The notes beneath the pieces were generated by a model, which was not told the DNA's origin, ran no database searches, and saw only the letters and a program-made list of their open reading frames with translations. From IMG/VR virus record IMGVR_UViG_3300044949_000637, positions 1-25,791 of that record: 25,791 nucleotides of DNA. One strand, written 5' to 3'. This DNA comes from a virus. This document shows, one piece after another, positions 7,205 to 16,402 of this stretch. Within the stretch, counting starts at the first letter, position 1, and each line of letters opens with the position of its first letter. The position numbers were made by a program, and so were the translations under genes.

Positions 7205-7675
7205 ATGCGAAAAGGTGCAACTACTAGAGATCCAGTTTTAAGAGGCAGTGCTAGAAGGCAATACAAAAAAGATGCTGCTGCTGCTGTTGCAAGCGGTAAA
7301 GAGATGCCACGTCAAAGTCAATATCAACCAGCGCAAACAAGAACTCCGGCACCTCAAGCTCAAGCTCAACCTCAAGCTCAACCTCAAGCCACATCTTTAG
7401 TAGGGCCTCCAATAGATCTTGGATACTTTAATTCAATTTCAGGAAATCAATTAAATCCACAATTAGCGGATATAACCCAGCAAATACCGCAAATTCAGCA
7501 AATGCTGCAAATGTCGCAAATGCCACAGCCATCAGCAAACAATGGCGGCCAATATCGCCTAAGTCCTGGTGTATATGGCACTCAGCAGCAAGCTATGAAT
7601 CAGTACAATCAGCAGTTGCAGCAGATGGGCGTTCAAAATGCTGGACAGTTTGCACCGCAAATAAGAAGAGGATAA
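7205..7675 (+). CDS. Gln/Pro-rich low-complexity virion protein
   Basis: 156 aa. It has a basic N-terminus (RKGATTRDPVLRGSARRQYKKD), then an Ala-Gln/Pro-Gln repeat (about residues 50-62) encoded by a 12-bp tandem DNA repeat, then QQIPQIQQMLQMSQMPQ, and a C-terminus with GGQYRLSPGVYGTQQQAMNQYNQQLQQMG. The RLSPGVY motif matches RVSPGMY in the upstream protein. No enzyme motif. ATG 7205 follows AAGGAC, 6 nt upstream. It is likely a small internal virion protein from composition and its place among ejection-type genes. It could also be a linker or chaperone used in assembly. Confidence 0.5.
   Translation: MRKGATTRDPVLRGSARRQYKKDAAAAVASGKEMPRQSQYQPAQTRTPAPQAQAQPQAQPQATSLVGPPIDLGYFNSISGNQLNPQLADITQQIPQIQQMLQMSQMPQPSANNGGQYRLSPGVYGTQQQAMNQYNQQLQQMGVQNAGQFAPQIRRG
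7352..7390 (+). repeat. 12-bp tandem repeat encoding Ala-Gln/Pro-Gln
   Basis: Units of CCTCAAGCTCAA occur in tandem (full unit at 7370-7381, partial at 7382-7390, variant copies from 7352). The period is a multiple of three, so it expands the protein repeat without frameshift. It is a typical slippage-prone coding microsatellite. Confidence 0.7.
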
Positions 7676-7678
7676 CTA

Positions 7679-9223
7679 ATGGCCTTTCAAGGCTTTACAA
7701 TGTCACCGCCCTATGGCGGGTTGGACGCAGTAAGTCCAATAGACAATATGGATCCTTCCTTTGCGTTGGAATTGGTAAACGTGTTTCCTGGTGCTGGTGC
7801 TCCATCAGTTAGACTTGGCTATACTAAGTTTAACAACACTGGCACCACTATTCCTGCTACGCCAATTAACTTTATGCGAGAATTGCCACTCGCAGATGGA
7901 ACTAAGCATCTAATTGCAGCTACAGATACTAACCTTTACAAGATATTAGTAGACGGTTCTGTATCAACTGTAACTAATGCTACACCCCATACAGATGGTA
8001 AATTCAACTCTGAGATATTTGCCAATAACTTATATCTTTGTAATGGAATTAACACACCGCAAGTTTACACAGGCACAGGCAATGCCGCTAACGTAACGTT
8101 TACCTGTAGTGCCGGACTAAGTAATCTCATTACTTGCGCAGCCTGGAAACGCAGACTTTACTTTGTGCAAAAGAACTCAATGTCAGTTTGGGTGCACGCT
8201 TCAGTAGACGTGCCTGGAACTGGAGGCTCTCCAAAACTAGATGAAATTCTAGATATTAAGTATGTAATGACCAAGGGTGGCTACCTGTTATTTGCTGGTA
8301 GTTATACCAATCAAACAGCATCTACATCACAAGACCTATTCTTTGCTTGTAGTTCTGAGGGTGAGATAGTTTTTTATAGTGGCAATAGCCCATCAGATTG
8401 GTCATTAGTAGCGCACTATTACATAGCAAAACCAGTTGGATTTAGAGCTTTTATCAGAGTTGATGCTGATGTTTGGATAATTACTCAAGATGGAATAGTA
8501 CCATTATCTGCCCTATTTCAAAGTGATTCTGTATCTGCATTAACACTTGTAAGCGGGAAAATTAACCCTATTATTTCCGCTGCTGCTGAAACCTTTAAAT
8601 TCTCTCACGATTGGGCTGGCTTTGTATGGCCTAGAGGTAGAAGAATCTATATCTCTGTCCCGCAATCTAGTACAGAAAACTACTTCCTAGTTTATTCGAT
8701 GGATACTAGGGGCTGGACTATTTTTAGACTGTTTGACGGTGCTCACGCTAACTCATCCTGCTACGCCTTTGAACAGCCGTTTTATAGCTCTCTAACCGGA
8801 ATAGTTTATCAGGGAGAGTATGGTCAGGCTGACGCTATAACCTCTACTTCAACTGGCCAGGCCATTACATTCTCTGGTCGTACTGCATTTAGTTTTTATG
8901 GCAGCAGGGGCAATTACAAAGCCTTTAAAGACATCAGGCCGTTGCTAAAAGTTAAAAAAGGCGTAACCCTAAGTCTAGGACTGGATACTGATTTTAAGAG
9001 ATCGGCAGTGGTTACTAGCGTTACAAGTCCACCTAGTACATTTACGGCGTGGGGTAGTCCTTGGGGTAGCCCTTGGTCTGCTGATGTAGAGTATACGTTT
9101 GATAGGTATGCTGTTAAGGGGCAGGGGCATTGTGCAGCAGTAAGATTTGGTGGTGCTATTAAAAACACTACCTTAGATATTTTTGGATTTGAAATTCGGT
9201 ATGATTTAGGTGGTCAGGTATAA
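7679..9223 (+). CDS. tail hub / DNA-stabilisation protein (P22 gp10- and T7 gp12-like beta-propeller)
   Basis: 514 aa. The opening GFTMSPPYGGLDAVSPIDNMDPSFALELVNVFPGAG is characteristic of podovirus tail hub proteins, which sit below the adaptor and close the DNA exit channel. Throughout, short strands recur with aromatic ends (LYKILVDGSVS, FNSEIFANNLYLCNGIN, WKRRLYFVQKNSMSVW, GEIVFYSGNSPSDWSLV, DVWIITQDGIVPLSALF), the rhythm of a propeller. The C-terminal DFKRSAVV...WGSPWGSPW...RYAVKGQGHCAAVRFGG is also typical. ATG begins 1 nt after the previous stop (TAACTAATGG). Length matches the family. Recognised by pattern, not search. Confidence 0.8.
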   Translation: MAFQGFTMSPPYGGLDAVSPIDNMDPSFALELVNVFPGAGAPSVRLGYTKFNNTGTTIPATPINFMRELPLADGTKHLIAATDTNLYKILVDGSVSTVTNATPHTDGKFNSEIFANNLYLCNGINTPQVYTGTGNAANVTFTCSAGLSNLITCAAWKRRLYFVQKNSMSVWVHASVDVPGTGGSPKLDEILDIKYVMTKGGYLLFAGSYTNQTASTSQDLFFACSSEGEIVFYSGNSPSDWSLVAHYYIAKPVGFRAFIRVDADVWIITQDGIVPLSALFQSDSVSALTLVSGKINPIISAAAETFKFSHDWAGFVWPRGRRIYISVPQSSTENYFLVYSMDTRGWTIFRLFDGAHANSSCYAFEQPFYSSLTGIVYQGEYGQADAITSTSTGQAITFSGRTAFSFYGSRGNYKAFKDIRPLLKVKKGVTLSLGLDTDFKRSAVVTSVTSPPSTFTAWGSPWGSPWSADVEYTFDRYAVKGQGHCAAVRFGGAIKNTTLDIFGFEIRYDLGGQV

Positions 9224-9225
9224 TT

Positions 9226-10386
9226 ATGGGAAACGCACCAAGTAAATGGACAAGAACTGGGTCTGGTACTTACAAAGACCAATACGGCAACATTTTAAAG
9301 AATCAAAATAGCACCCCTACAAAAAACATGGCTCCTGCTGCTGGAGGTGGGAAATCACCTGGAGCATTAGCAAAAGATCCTACGCCAGCACCTCAAGCTA
9401 ATCAAAGTGCCCAACAAGCTCAAGGAAATGCTAATACTCAAAAAGTAGATGATACAAAATTTAAGTATAAAGAGAATGAGGAAGCATACGCTGGTTTAAC
9501 TCCAGAACAACAAGCTAGGTATAGAAGAATTTTAGCAAATAAAGATAGAACTCGTGCTAACGAGTATTTAGCTAAAGTATCTGGCAAGCCTGTTATTATG
9601 CCAGGGCAGAAACCTACTCCAGCAGCCGCAGCAGCAGCAGCGCCAGTAGAAGCTCAAGCAGCACAACCAACTCCTGAGTCTGTAACAGAGCAGGGCTTTA
9701 TGGGTGCTGCTGATGCTTATGGTGGAATGCTTGAGCGCTTTCAAGGCGAGCAGTACCAGCCTAACTTTGAACAGGAAATGCAGCGTTCTAGAGAAAACAT
9801 AATGAATCAGTTTGAGCGTCGTAATGCTCAAGCCTTTGCTCAGCAACGTCAGGATTTTGACACAGCAATGGCTAATAAAGGTATTGCGCCAGGTGGTGAG
9901 CAGTACAACAGAGAGCTTAAAGCACTGACTGACAGACAGGATATGGCTCGTCAAGAGGCTATGAGCGCAGCAGAGCAATCAGCTTACGGCGTGCAAGCTC
10001 AACAGTTTGGACAAGCCAATACTATGGCTATGAGGCCGTATGAGCAGTTTGGTGTATTACTGCAACCATACCTTGCTGGAGTTGGGGCGCAGTACAATCA
10101 GCAAGCTGCTGAGCAACAGCAAGGTTATGCAAAGGAGCTTGCAGCATTACAGAACAAGTATAACTTGCAACAGATTAAGGCTACACCTCGTGGCGGTGGA
10201 GGCGGTGGAGGCGGTGGTGGTGGCAATCCTTACGCTGCTTTAGATCAGTATATAGCGCAGCAAATGATGGGTGGTTACGGGCAACAGCCACAAACACCAA
10301 ATCCAGTTGCTAGTGGAGTACAAGGATTTGTTACAAATTTTGGTCAGGGACTGGGGTTAGGACTTGGTAAAAAGGTTGGAAGCTAA
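9226..10386 (+). CDS. putative internal virion protein B (Gln/Ala-rich, coiled coil, poly-Gly)
   Basis: 386 aa, mostly predicted helix. The N-terminus holds KWTRTGSGTYKDQYGNILKN, a variant of the S-P-G-x-Y motif of the two genes upstream. A long disordered Ala/Pro/Gln linker (residues 35-150) follows. Residues about 165-310 form an amphipathic coiled-coil-like region (NFEQEMQRSRENIMNQFERRNAQAFAQQRQDFDTAMANKG; QEAMSAAEQSAYGVQAQQFGQ). Residues 323-333 are eleven glycines, followed by a Gly/Leu-rich, possibly membrane-interacting tail (NFGQGLGLGLGKKVGS). It starts 2 nt after the tail hub stop. Ejection-protein role is inferred from synteny and composition. Confidence 0.55.
   Translation: MGNAPSKWTRTGSGTYKDQYGNILKNQNSTPTKNMAPAAGGGKSPGALAKDPTPAPQANQSAQQAQGNANTQKVDDTKFKYKENEEAYAGLTPEQQARYRRILANKDRTRANEYLAKVSGKPVIMPGQKPTPAAAAAAAPVEAQAAQPTPESVTEQGFMGAADAYGGMLERFQGEQYQPNFEQEMQRSRENIMNQFERRNAQAFAQQRQDFDTAMANKGIAPGGEQYNRELKALTDRQDMARQEAMSAAEQSAYGVQAQQFGQANTMAMRPYEQFGVLLQPYLAGVGAQYNQQAAEQQQGYAKELAALQNKYNLQQIKATPRGGGGGGGGGGGNPYAALDQYIAQQMMGGYGQQPQTPNPVASGVQGFVTNFGQGLGLGLGKKVGS
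10192..10224 (+). repeat. poly-glycine codon run (11 Gly)
   Basis: Eleven consecutive glycine codons, mixing ggc, ggt and gga with a visible 9-bp sub-period (ggc-ggt-gga three times). It acts as a flexible hinge between the helical body and the C-terminal tail of the 9226-10386 protein. Slippage could vary its length between isolates. Confidence 0.7.
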
Positions 10387-10388
10387 TC

Positions 10389-11738
10389 ATGGCAGATACA
10401 CTATTTGACGCATTGTCAGGTTTAAACATGAGCGCAGCCGAAAACCCATACGGCATGGCTGCAATGTCACTTGGTCAAAGCACACCTCAGCTTATAACGC
10501 CCTACACCTCCACTGGTAAGGCTATTGGTATAGGCCTTGGTTCTGTATTGCTTCAGTCGTTACTTGGCTACCAGGCTAGACAAGAAGCCGCTAGAGATAC
10601 GCTAGAAATGAATACCCTAGCCAATCAAATGATAAAGATGCAAACACCAGAAGAACGCACTTCGTTTATTGGTGGCGTTGATGACCCAATGTATCAGGGA
10701 CGTTTGTCCACGCTATCAACTGCACTAATGCAGCAAGAGGCAGCTAGAAAAGTTAAGCAAGCTGAAAAACTAGCAGACTTAACTACAGCAGCAGAGTTTG
10801 AGGTAAGTCCTCTTGCTGAACAAGTAGCTGCAACAAAAGCAACAAGAGAGGCAGATGCAAAGCGTAAGTTGCTACAAGCATTAGTTCCTGGTGGCTCTGT
10901 TAGCGTTGCTGGTGCAGAGGCAGCTCCAATGCCAGGTGCTACAGAAATGCAAGCAAAGCGAGATGCGTTAATTGCTCGTGGTGTTGCTATGGGAATGACG
11001 CCCAATGCAGCTTTAGAGTATGCAGAAAAAAATACCAGGTTTGAAACAAAAGCAACTGGAGAAGCTGGAAATAAAATAGAAAAGTCAAGAGAGAGAGGCG
11101 TAAACCTAGAAGAAATTGCTGCTACAGCTAGAGCAGGAATGGAAGGCGCTGGCATGACTGGCGGTATACTTGCCGGACCAAGGCAGTTAGCCTCTAGGTT
11201 AGCTGCGGTCGTAAGTCCAAGCGAGCAAGAAAAGCAAGATTTTCAAAAAGTTCTTGATAGCGTTAAGCCTCGAATAGTGCAGATTTTGCGATCTCCTGGT
11301 GCAGTAACAGAAATGGAGAACAAATTGCTAATAGGAGCTGGCCCTAGTTCTAACAATACCCCTACAGAAAACGCTCGCATTATTGCTGGCATGGAAACAA
11401 TAGCGCAATTAGAGCAAGACTACGCTGACTTTTTAGAAGCCTTTGTAACTCAAAAAGGTAGCTCAATAGGTGCGGATACTGCTTGGAGACAGTACAAGAG
11501 CGAGGAAGTATTTCCTGCTGGAGTTTACAATCCACAGCGACAAGATTGGAGTTCTTGGATGGCCGAAAAGGGAGGCGTAGCTAGTATTGGTATGGCAAAT
11601 GTTAATGCCGTTCAGCAATCAGGAGCAGAACTTGTTTCTCAGCTTAAATCAAAGTATGGGACTGATTGGAAAACTAAGCTAACTGATACTGAAAGAACTA
11701 CGTTAAAAACACTTGTTGACGCAGCTAAAGGACAGTAA
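10389..11738 (+). CDS. putative internal virion protein C
   Basis: 449 aa, Ala/Glu/Lys-rich and mostly helical. A hydrophobic stretch near residues 46-62 ([17 protein letters not shown]) could insert into a membrane. The centre is coiled-coil-like ([20 protein letters not shown]). The C-terminal half carries a block I associate with phage internal proteins: [19 protein letters not shown], then [16 protein letters not shown], then [24 protein letters not shown], then [24 protein letters not shown]. It starts 2 nt after the preceding stop and its TAA overlaps the next ATG (taATGG). It is probably one of three ejection proteins that form the trans-envelope conduit; assignment is by position and composition. 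Confidence 0.55.
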   Translation: MADTLFDALSGLNMSAAENPYGMAAMSLGQSTPQLITPYTSTGKAIGIGLGSVLLQSLLGYQARQEAARDTLEMNTLANQMIKMQTPEERTSFIGGVDDPMYQGRLSTLSTALMQQEAARKVKQAEKLADLTTAAEFEVSPLAEQVAATKATREADAKRKLLQALVPGGSVSVAGAEAAPMPGATEMQAKRDALIARGVAMGMTPNAALEYAEKNTRFETKATGEAGNKIEKSRERGVNLEEIAATARAGMEGAGMTGGILAGPRQLASRLAAVVSPSEQEKQDFQKVLDSVKPRIVQILRSPGAVTEMENKLLIGAGPSSNNTPTENARIIAGMETIAQLEQDYADFLEAFVTQKGSSIGADTAWRQYKSEEVFPAGVYNPQRQDWSSWMAEKGGVASIGMANVNAVQQSGAELVSQLKSKYGTDWKTKLTDTERTTLKTLVDAAKGQ

Positions 11739-13843
11739 TGGCTGATTGGTTAGACGAAGCTGAATCATTGTTTGCAGAGCCGGATATGTCGGCTATGTTT
11801 ACCCCTGCGCCAGCAGCTCCAGCACCTACACAGTTGCAAAGTTTAATAAATCAACCAACTCGTACGCCTACTGACGTAGAATTGGGCGTAGCTCAATTAA
11901 GGGCTATGTCTCCGCTTGAACAAGCTGCGGCAGATTTAGAAGGTCGCAAGTTATTATTTCAAGAAGGATTAAGCTTTGGCGTATTACCTAAAGTTGGGGC
12001 TGCTGCTACTTCGCTAAAAGAAGCATTATATGGAACTCCTATTACAGAGGCTTTTGGGCAAGCCGTTACTCAACAAGACATATTAAAAGAATTTACTAGG
12101 CAACAAGAATTAGAAAAGGAAAATTTAATACTTGGACTTACTGGTCCTGAATTGGCTGGCGGATTAGTTTCTCCTATTGGGCGTTTATACACCCCGACTA
12201 AAGTTGCAGCGGGAACTCCCTTAGCATCAGCACTGGCAACTCGTGGGTTAAACATAGGCAAAGCCGCAGGTACTGGCGCTGGTGCTGCTGGATTGCAAAC
12301 ATTCTTATCTACTCCTGGCACATTGGAAGAAAGACTTGCAGCGGCAGGTGAATCCGCTGAAACTGGAGCAATGTTTGGTGGTGGATTTGGCGCATTAGGC
12401 GAAGGACTTAGCGCTGGATTATCAAGGCTAGAAGCACCTGGTATGGGCTTACAACGTAAAGCTAGAGGCGCAAGGGTTTCTGATTACAAGCTAGCTAAAA
12501 ACGCTATTATTGAAACAGTAGAAGGCGATACTACTACTCAGCTTAAAAAGAGTTTTGATAATCTTATTGAAAAAGGCACTCTTGGTAAAAGCATAGATCC
12601 TGAGTCTATGTATCCAAAGTTACAAGCCGCTAAGGAAGCAGCAGAAGATTCAATTCAATCTGTTCTAAAAGGAGCAGAAGCTAAGGTAGGACCAGTCCCT
12701 TCACCTTCGTTTGATAAAACGCTTGAATATATTTCTAAAAATATAGCAGCTAACGATGTTGATAAATACCTAAACGAAGTTATCAGTTTTCAAGATGCTT
12801 TACGTCGAGAAGGCAAAGGAAGTCTTGTATATTTAAACCAGCAAAAAAAGATTGTTGGTGAAAATTGGAAAAACTCACCTCAATCTGACCCTGGATTTTG
12901 GCGCACTCTTTACGGAGATATGAAAGGGCATATTGAAAAGTATGCGCCTGAAGTTAAAGACCTTAACAAGCAAAAGCAAGACTTGATTGTAGTTAGCCCT
13001 ATTATCGAGCGTGGATTTAAGGCTACTGGTGCTGATTATGATATCGGCAAAGTAATGCAATTATTATATACGTCTGGTGGCGCTGGTTTAGCTGGAGGGG
13101 CAATTCTTGGGGCAGCAACCGGAGACACCGAAGCTGGTATTTTAGGCGCTCTTACTTTGCGTGGTTTAGCTACTCCTAAAGGGCAAAATTTACTTGGTAG
13201 AGGTTTGCAAAAAGCGGCACAAAGCGCTTCAAATATAGGAACTAAAACAGCCACATCTGGACTATTAGCTGGTCAATTAGCTAGTAGGCCAAAAATAGAA
13301 CTTATTCCTAGAGAAGCTGCTGTAGTTGAAGAAGCCGCAATGCCTGAGACTGGCGATTGGCTTAATGAGGCTGAATCTTTATTTGTAGAGCCTACACCTA
13401 CATTAGCCCCAGAATCAGTTAAGGTAGGCAAGCAGAACATTAGCATTCCAGAAGGCGATGACTTTGCTCCACCTAGCTTTGTTAAAGCTGTAATGAAAGT
13501 AGAGTCAGGTGGCAAAGCTGATGCTGTTAGTCCTAAGGGTGCAAGAGGCCCAATGCAGCTTATGCCAGCTACAGCTAAAGACCTTGGCGTAGATATTGAT
13601 GACCCAAAAGAAAACATAGAGGGTGGCAGCAGGTATTTGAAGCAGATGCTTAACAAGTATGGCAACAAAGAGCTGGCACTAGCTGCATACAACTGGGGGC
13701 CAGGTAACGTTGATAGGGCTATTAAGAAAGTTAAGGCTAATGGTGAGCGTGCAACCTGGGCTAACATTATGCAGTCAGTTAAAGTGCCTATGGAAACTAG
13801 GCTATACGTTAATAAAGTTTTGAATAACGAAAGAGAAGCATAG
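11738..13843 (+). CDS. large internal virion protein with C-terminal lytic transglycosylase (SLT) domain
   Basis: 701 aa. Residues 3-15 are [13 protein letters not shown], and the motif recurs as [13 protein letters not shown] at 540-552, just before the enzyme. The middle is Ala/Gly-rich helix with membrane-prone segments ([29 protein letters not shown]). The SLT domain spans about 575-695: [13 protein letters not shown] with catalytic Glu589, then [18 protein letters not shown], then [17 protein letters not shown], then [16 protein letters not shown]. Such virion-borne transglycosylases cleave peptidoglycan during DNA entry, like the T7 gp16 N-terminal domain, though here the enzyme is C-terminal. 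Its start overlaps the previous stop. Enzyme domain is firm; virion location is inferred. Confidence 0.85.
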   Translation: MADWLDEAESLFAEPDMSAMFTPAPAAPAPTQLQSLINQPTRTPTDVELGVAQLRAMSPLEQAAADLEGRKLLFQEGLSFGVLPKVGAAATSLKEALYGTPITEAFGQAVTQQDILKEFTRQQELEKENLILGLTGPELAGGLVSPIGRLYTPTKVAAGTPLASALATRGLNIGKAAGTGAGAAGLQTFLSTPGTLEERLAAAGESAETGAMFGGGFGALGEGLSAGLSRLEAPGMGLQRKARGARVSDYKLAKNAIIETVEGDTTTQLKKSFDNLIEKGTLGKSIDPESMYPKLQAAKEAAEDSIQSVLKGAEAKVGPVPSPSFDKTLEYISKNIAANDVDKYLNEVISFQDALRREGKGSLVYLNQQKKIVGENWKNSPQSDPGFWRTLYGDMKGHIEKYAPEVKDLNKQKQDLIVVSPIIERGFKATGADYDIGKVMQLLYTSGGAGLAGGAILGAATGDTEAGILGALTLRGLATPKGQNLLGRGLQKAAQSASNIGTKTATSGLLAGQLASRPKIELIPREAAVVEEAAMPETGDWLNEAESLFVEPTPTLAPESVKVGKQNISIPEGDDFAPPSFVKAVMKVESGGKADAVSPKGARGPMQLMPATAKDLGVDIDDPKENIEGGSRYLKQMLNKYGNKELALAAYNWGPGNVDRAIKKVKANGERATWANIMQSVKVPMETRLYVNKVLNNEREA

Positions 13844-13852
13844 GAGATAATT

Positions 13853-14941
13853 ATGTGTGCTTGGTCAGGTGGAAGCTATACAAAGGGTAATAACGGTACT
13901 GGTGGTTGGGCTGGTGATGCAGCACTTGGCATAGGCATTGAGGCGGGGCGACATGATACGCAGGATAATGATTTTGCTACAGGTATCAACCAGTGCATTA
14001 ACAAAGATGGCTCTAATGCTTTTACTGGCAATCCTAATCTTGGTGGGTACATTCCTACAAATATCGGTGCTGGCTCTGCTGGCGCTCCTGCTATATGTCC
14101 AGGTAACGATGTAAACACAGGCATGTACTCTGCTGGTGCAGACTTTCTAGCATTTGCTGTAAATGGAGTTCGGCGCTTTTACTCTACTGGCGGTCACACT
14201 GCCATCGAAAGCAATATAGCCAGCAATTTCGCGCTAAGCGTAATTAACGCTAATACAGGTGCCAATAGTTACGGACTAATAATTGACCAAGCCAGAAGCG
14301 CTTTTGCTCTTGCTGTTAGAGATAACACTAATACATATAGACACGTTTGGAACGCTGATGGCAGCTTTTCTATTGGTGGCAACGGTAGTGCATTAAATTG
14401 TAATACTTCTGGTGATATTTTAATTAACAAAACAGCAGCAAATACGACAGATGCAGGAAGTTACTTTACCAAAGGTGGAGGGGCTACAAATCCTGCTACT
14501 TTGGCATTTGTAAAAACCGTCAGCGGATTAGTAAATGGTATTGTAAACTATTATGCTGGTACATACGTTGGTGGAGTTGATTTTAGTAATACAGCTACAT
14601 CGTTTCCTACATCATCCGACTATCGACTAAAGGAAAATGTAGTTCCTATTTCTAATGCTGTTACCAGGCTTAATCAGCTAAAGCCAGTGCGGTTTAACTT
14701 TATTGCTGAGCCAGATAAAACGGTTGATGGTTTCCTAGCGCATGAGGTTGCTGAGGTAGTACCTAACGCTGTATCTGGTGAAAAGGATGCAGTTAATGAT
14801 GATGGCACGATTAAGGTGCAAGCACTGGATCACAGCAAGCTAATCCCGCTACTTGTTGGTGCGCTACAGGAGCTTAGCACCAAAGTAGAAACTCTTGAGT
14901 CTCAAGTAGAAATGTTACAAACACAGGTGGCAATAGGATGA
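13853..14941 (+). CDS. tail fibre/spike-like protein with S74 intramolecular chaperone domain
   Basis: 362 aa. The N-terminus (SYTKGNNGTGGWAGDAALG, then HDTQDNDFATGINQCINKDGSNAFTG) is a common virion-anchoring segment of phage fibres. The middle is beta-rich and Gly/Asn/Thr-heavy. The C-terminal ~110 residues are a Peptidase_S74 / endosialidase-type chaperone: SSDYRLKENVVPI with Ser255-Asp256 as the expected self-cleavage site and Lys260, then LKPVRFNFI, then DGFLAHEVAEVVPNAV, then a trimeric coiled coil (LSTKVETLESQVEMLQTQ). The domain trimerises the fibre and is then cut off. Ribosome site AGGAGA at 13842-13847. The short body lacks an obvious receptor-enzyme domain, so it probably binds rather than degrades its receptor. 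Confidence 0.85.
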   Translation: MCAWSGGSYTKGNNGTGGWAGDAALGIGIEAGRHDTQDNDFATGINQCINKDGSNAFTGNPNLGGYIPTNIGAGSAGAPAICPGNDVNTGMYSAGADFLAFAVNGVRRFYSTGGHTAIESNIASNFALSVINANTGANSYGLIIDQARSAFALAVRDNTNTYRHVWNADGSFSIGGNGSALNCNTSGDILINKTAANTTDAGSYFTKGGGATNPATLAFVKTVSGLVNGIVNYYAGTYVGGVDFSNTATSFPTSSDYRLKENVVPISNAVTRLNQLKPVRFNFIAEPDKTVDGFLAHEVAEVVPNAVSGEKDAVNDDGTIKVQALDHSKLIPLLVGALQELSTKVETLESQVEMLQTQVAIG

Positions 14942-15357
14942 CACGTTTAAGGCTTGTCAGAGTATCGGAGTTTAACGGTGCAACTATGGGCGTGTTGTGT
15001 GTTAATGACATGCCTGAGTTTGTAACGTTAGAGGATGCCTGGCGAGCCAATGAGCGTAGGATCAGTTGCATACCAGTAGGCAGATACAAAGTACTTCCAA
15101 GGCAGAGCCCTAAATTTGGGCGCACTTGGCAGGTAATGGATGTACCAGAGCGTGACCATATCCTCTTTCATGCGGGTAATACGCATAAGGATACGCATGG
15201 TTGTATCTTGCTTGGTATGCAGTTTGGCAGGGTTGGAGATGAGTCGGCTATCTTAGCCAGCAGGTCAGCGTTTAATCGCTTTATGGATCTGATGGCGGGT
15301 ACTCCCGAAGCAGAATTAATTGTAATTGATGCTTACGGAGGGGGGCGGGTTCACTAA
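14938..15357 (+). CDS. DUF5675 family protein, probable envelope-acting enzyme
   Basis: 139 aa. It fits DUF5675: LEDAWRANERRISCIPVGRYKV, then a beta core ending in HILFHAGNTHKDTHGCILLG. His78, Asn81, His87 and Cys89 resemble the H-x-x-N...H-G-C layout of L,D-transpeptidase-like enzymes; that similarity is my observation and the catalytic activity is unproven. No signal peptide. It overlaps the fibre gene by 4 nt (ATGA) and is followed by TM and secreted proteins, so a role in lysis or cell-wall handling is plausible. Its stop overlaps the next start (TAATG). Confidence 0.75.
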   Translation: MTRLRLVRVSEFNGATMGVLCVNDMPEFVTLEDAWRANERRISCIPVGRYKVLPRQSPKFGRTWQVMDVPERDHILFHAGNTHKDTHGCILLGMQFGRVGDESAILASRSAFNRFMDLMAGTPEAELIVIDAYGGGRVH

Positions 15358-15596
15358 TGACTGGCGATATTACTGAGCTTAGATACTGGCTTGATATTAT
15401 TATTAAGGCTGCCATTGGCGTGCTAGTGTCAATTATTGGATTAGACTATAGAGCGGTAAAGAATAGTCTGCATGAGCTTGAAACTCATAAATATACTGTT
15501 ACGGCAGAGGTGCAGGTTATTCAGACAGAGCTAGCTTACATTAAGGGTCGGCTAGATAAGATTGATGCAAAGCTGGACAAGGCTTTAGACAGATGA
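15357..15596 (+). CDS. small TM plus coiled-coil protein of the lysis region
   Basis: 79 aa. One transmembrane helix at about residues 12-29 (LDIIIKAAIGVLVSIIGL) is followed by a long coiled coil (AVKNSLHELETHKYTVTAEVQVIQTELAYIKGRLDKIDAKLD). The short N-terminus and cytoplasmic/periplasmic coiled coil fit the small membrane proteins found next to phage lysis genes, such as holin-associated or i-spanin-like proteins; sequence alone does not separate these. Both ends overlap neighbours (TAATG upstream, ATGA downstream), showing tight coupling. Function inferred. Confidence 0.6.
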   Translation: MTGDITELRYWLDIIIKAAIGVLVSIIGLDYRAVKNSLHELETHKYTVTAEVQVIQTELAYIKGRLDKIDAKLDKALDR

Positions 15597-16402
15597 GAGC
15601 GCTTTTAGTGCTGCTGGCACTAACTGCTGTAGTTGAGGCTCAGGCACCTAGTTTGCTGGGCATTTGTCACAAAGATTTTAACTGTAGCGGCGTGGAAAGC
15701 CTTTACGCTGGTCAGGATAAGCTAATTGTTAGCTGGCTAGAGAACACGTTTGGGACTGAGTGCAAGTGTCTAGAATCGCTGTTAAATGACGCTAGACCAA
15801 AGATAATTAGAGCCCACCTGATACAAAGCCCATGCATGAGAAACAAGCGTTGTGGCCGTTATGAGGCTTTATGGGGCTATACAGCGGCATCAGCCAATAG
15901 GGCAGTAAAGAATCCAAGAAGCAGGTTAAGAAAAAGGTTTGCTATAATACTAGAGCGATTTAGGCAGCGGATACAGGGTAAAGAACTTACCTGTTACGTT
16001 AGCCCCTGTCTGGAGTGTGACCTAAATGGAAGAGCTAGAGGAATGCTTGCCGATATTGTATCTGCTAATTTGCCTATGTGTAACGTTGTGGACAATCCAT
16101 ACAGGCAACGCTGTCTACCAGGATACACCTGTGAGCAGCATGGAGTTAATCCTCGTTTATCTGCCCCTTGTATAGTTGACCTAGATGGGATTGATGGCAC
16201 TACGATTGACCTAAAGAAATGGGTGGCTAAATACCAGCACTGTGATTTATCCTTTTATTGGGAGCTTTGGATGAACTGCATAAGGGGTGACTTTACTGAC
16301 CCTAGAAAGCGTAATTGCAGGTATCCAGTTAGTTTGTTTGAATCAACAAGGGAATTATTATGCCAATACTTTTATCCATTGTACGACATCTGCTCACTCT
16401 AG
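15593..16402 (+). CDS. secreted cysteine-rich protein, possible glycosidase-like fold
   Basis: 269 aa with a clear Sec signal peptide (MRALLVLLALTAVVEAQA, cut after residue 18). The mature chain contains 18 cysteines, an even number, suggesting up to nine disulfides in the periplasm. Patterns HLIQSPCMRNKRCGRYEAL, LTCYVSPCLECDL, NVVDNPYRQRC, CIVDLDGIDG and DLSFYWELWMNCI recall strands of a TIM-barrel hydrolase (Glu in CLECDL and the FYWELW end strand), but this is a tentative reading. It is coupled to the upstream gene by ATGA, and the holin-like gene starts within its last 43 nt. A periplasmic lysis or envelope role fits the context. I know no close family for certain. Confidence 0.7.
   Translation: MRALLVLLALTAVVEAQAPSLLGICHKDFNCSGVESLYAGQDKLIVSWLENTFGTECKCLESLLNDARPKIIRAHLIQSPCMRNKRCGRYEALWGYTAASANRAVKNPRSRLRKRFAIILERFRQRIQGKELTCYVSPCLECDLNGRARGMLADIVSANLPMCNVVDNPYRQRCLPGYTCEQHGVNPRLSAPCIVDLDGIDGTTIDLKKWVAKYQHCDLSFYWELWMNCIRGDFTDPRKRNCRYPVSLFESTRELLCQYFYPLYDICSL

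Noticed and set aside
9568-9978. Leftward 136-codon frame with many Leu/Cys
   Set aside because: It is the complement of the Gln/Ala-rich internal protein gene; CAA/CAG and GCA-rich codons read backwards give Leu/Cys. Shadow only.
13853-14941. Diversity-generating retroelement target in the fibre gene
   Set aside because: No reverse transcriptase gene and no template/variable repeat pair is visible in the window.
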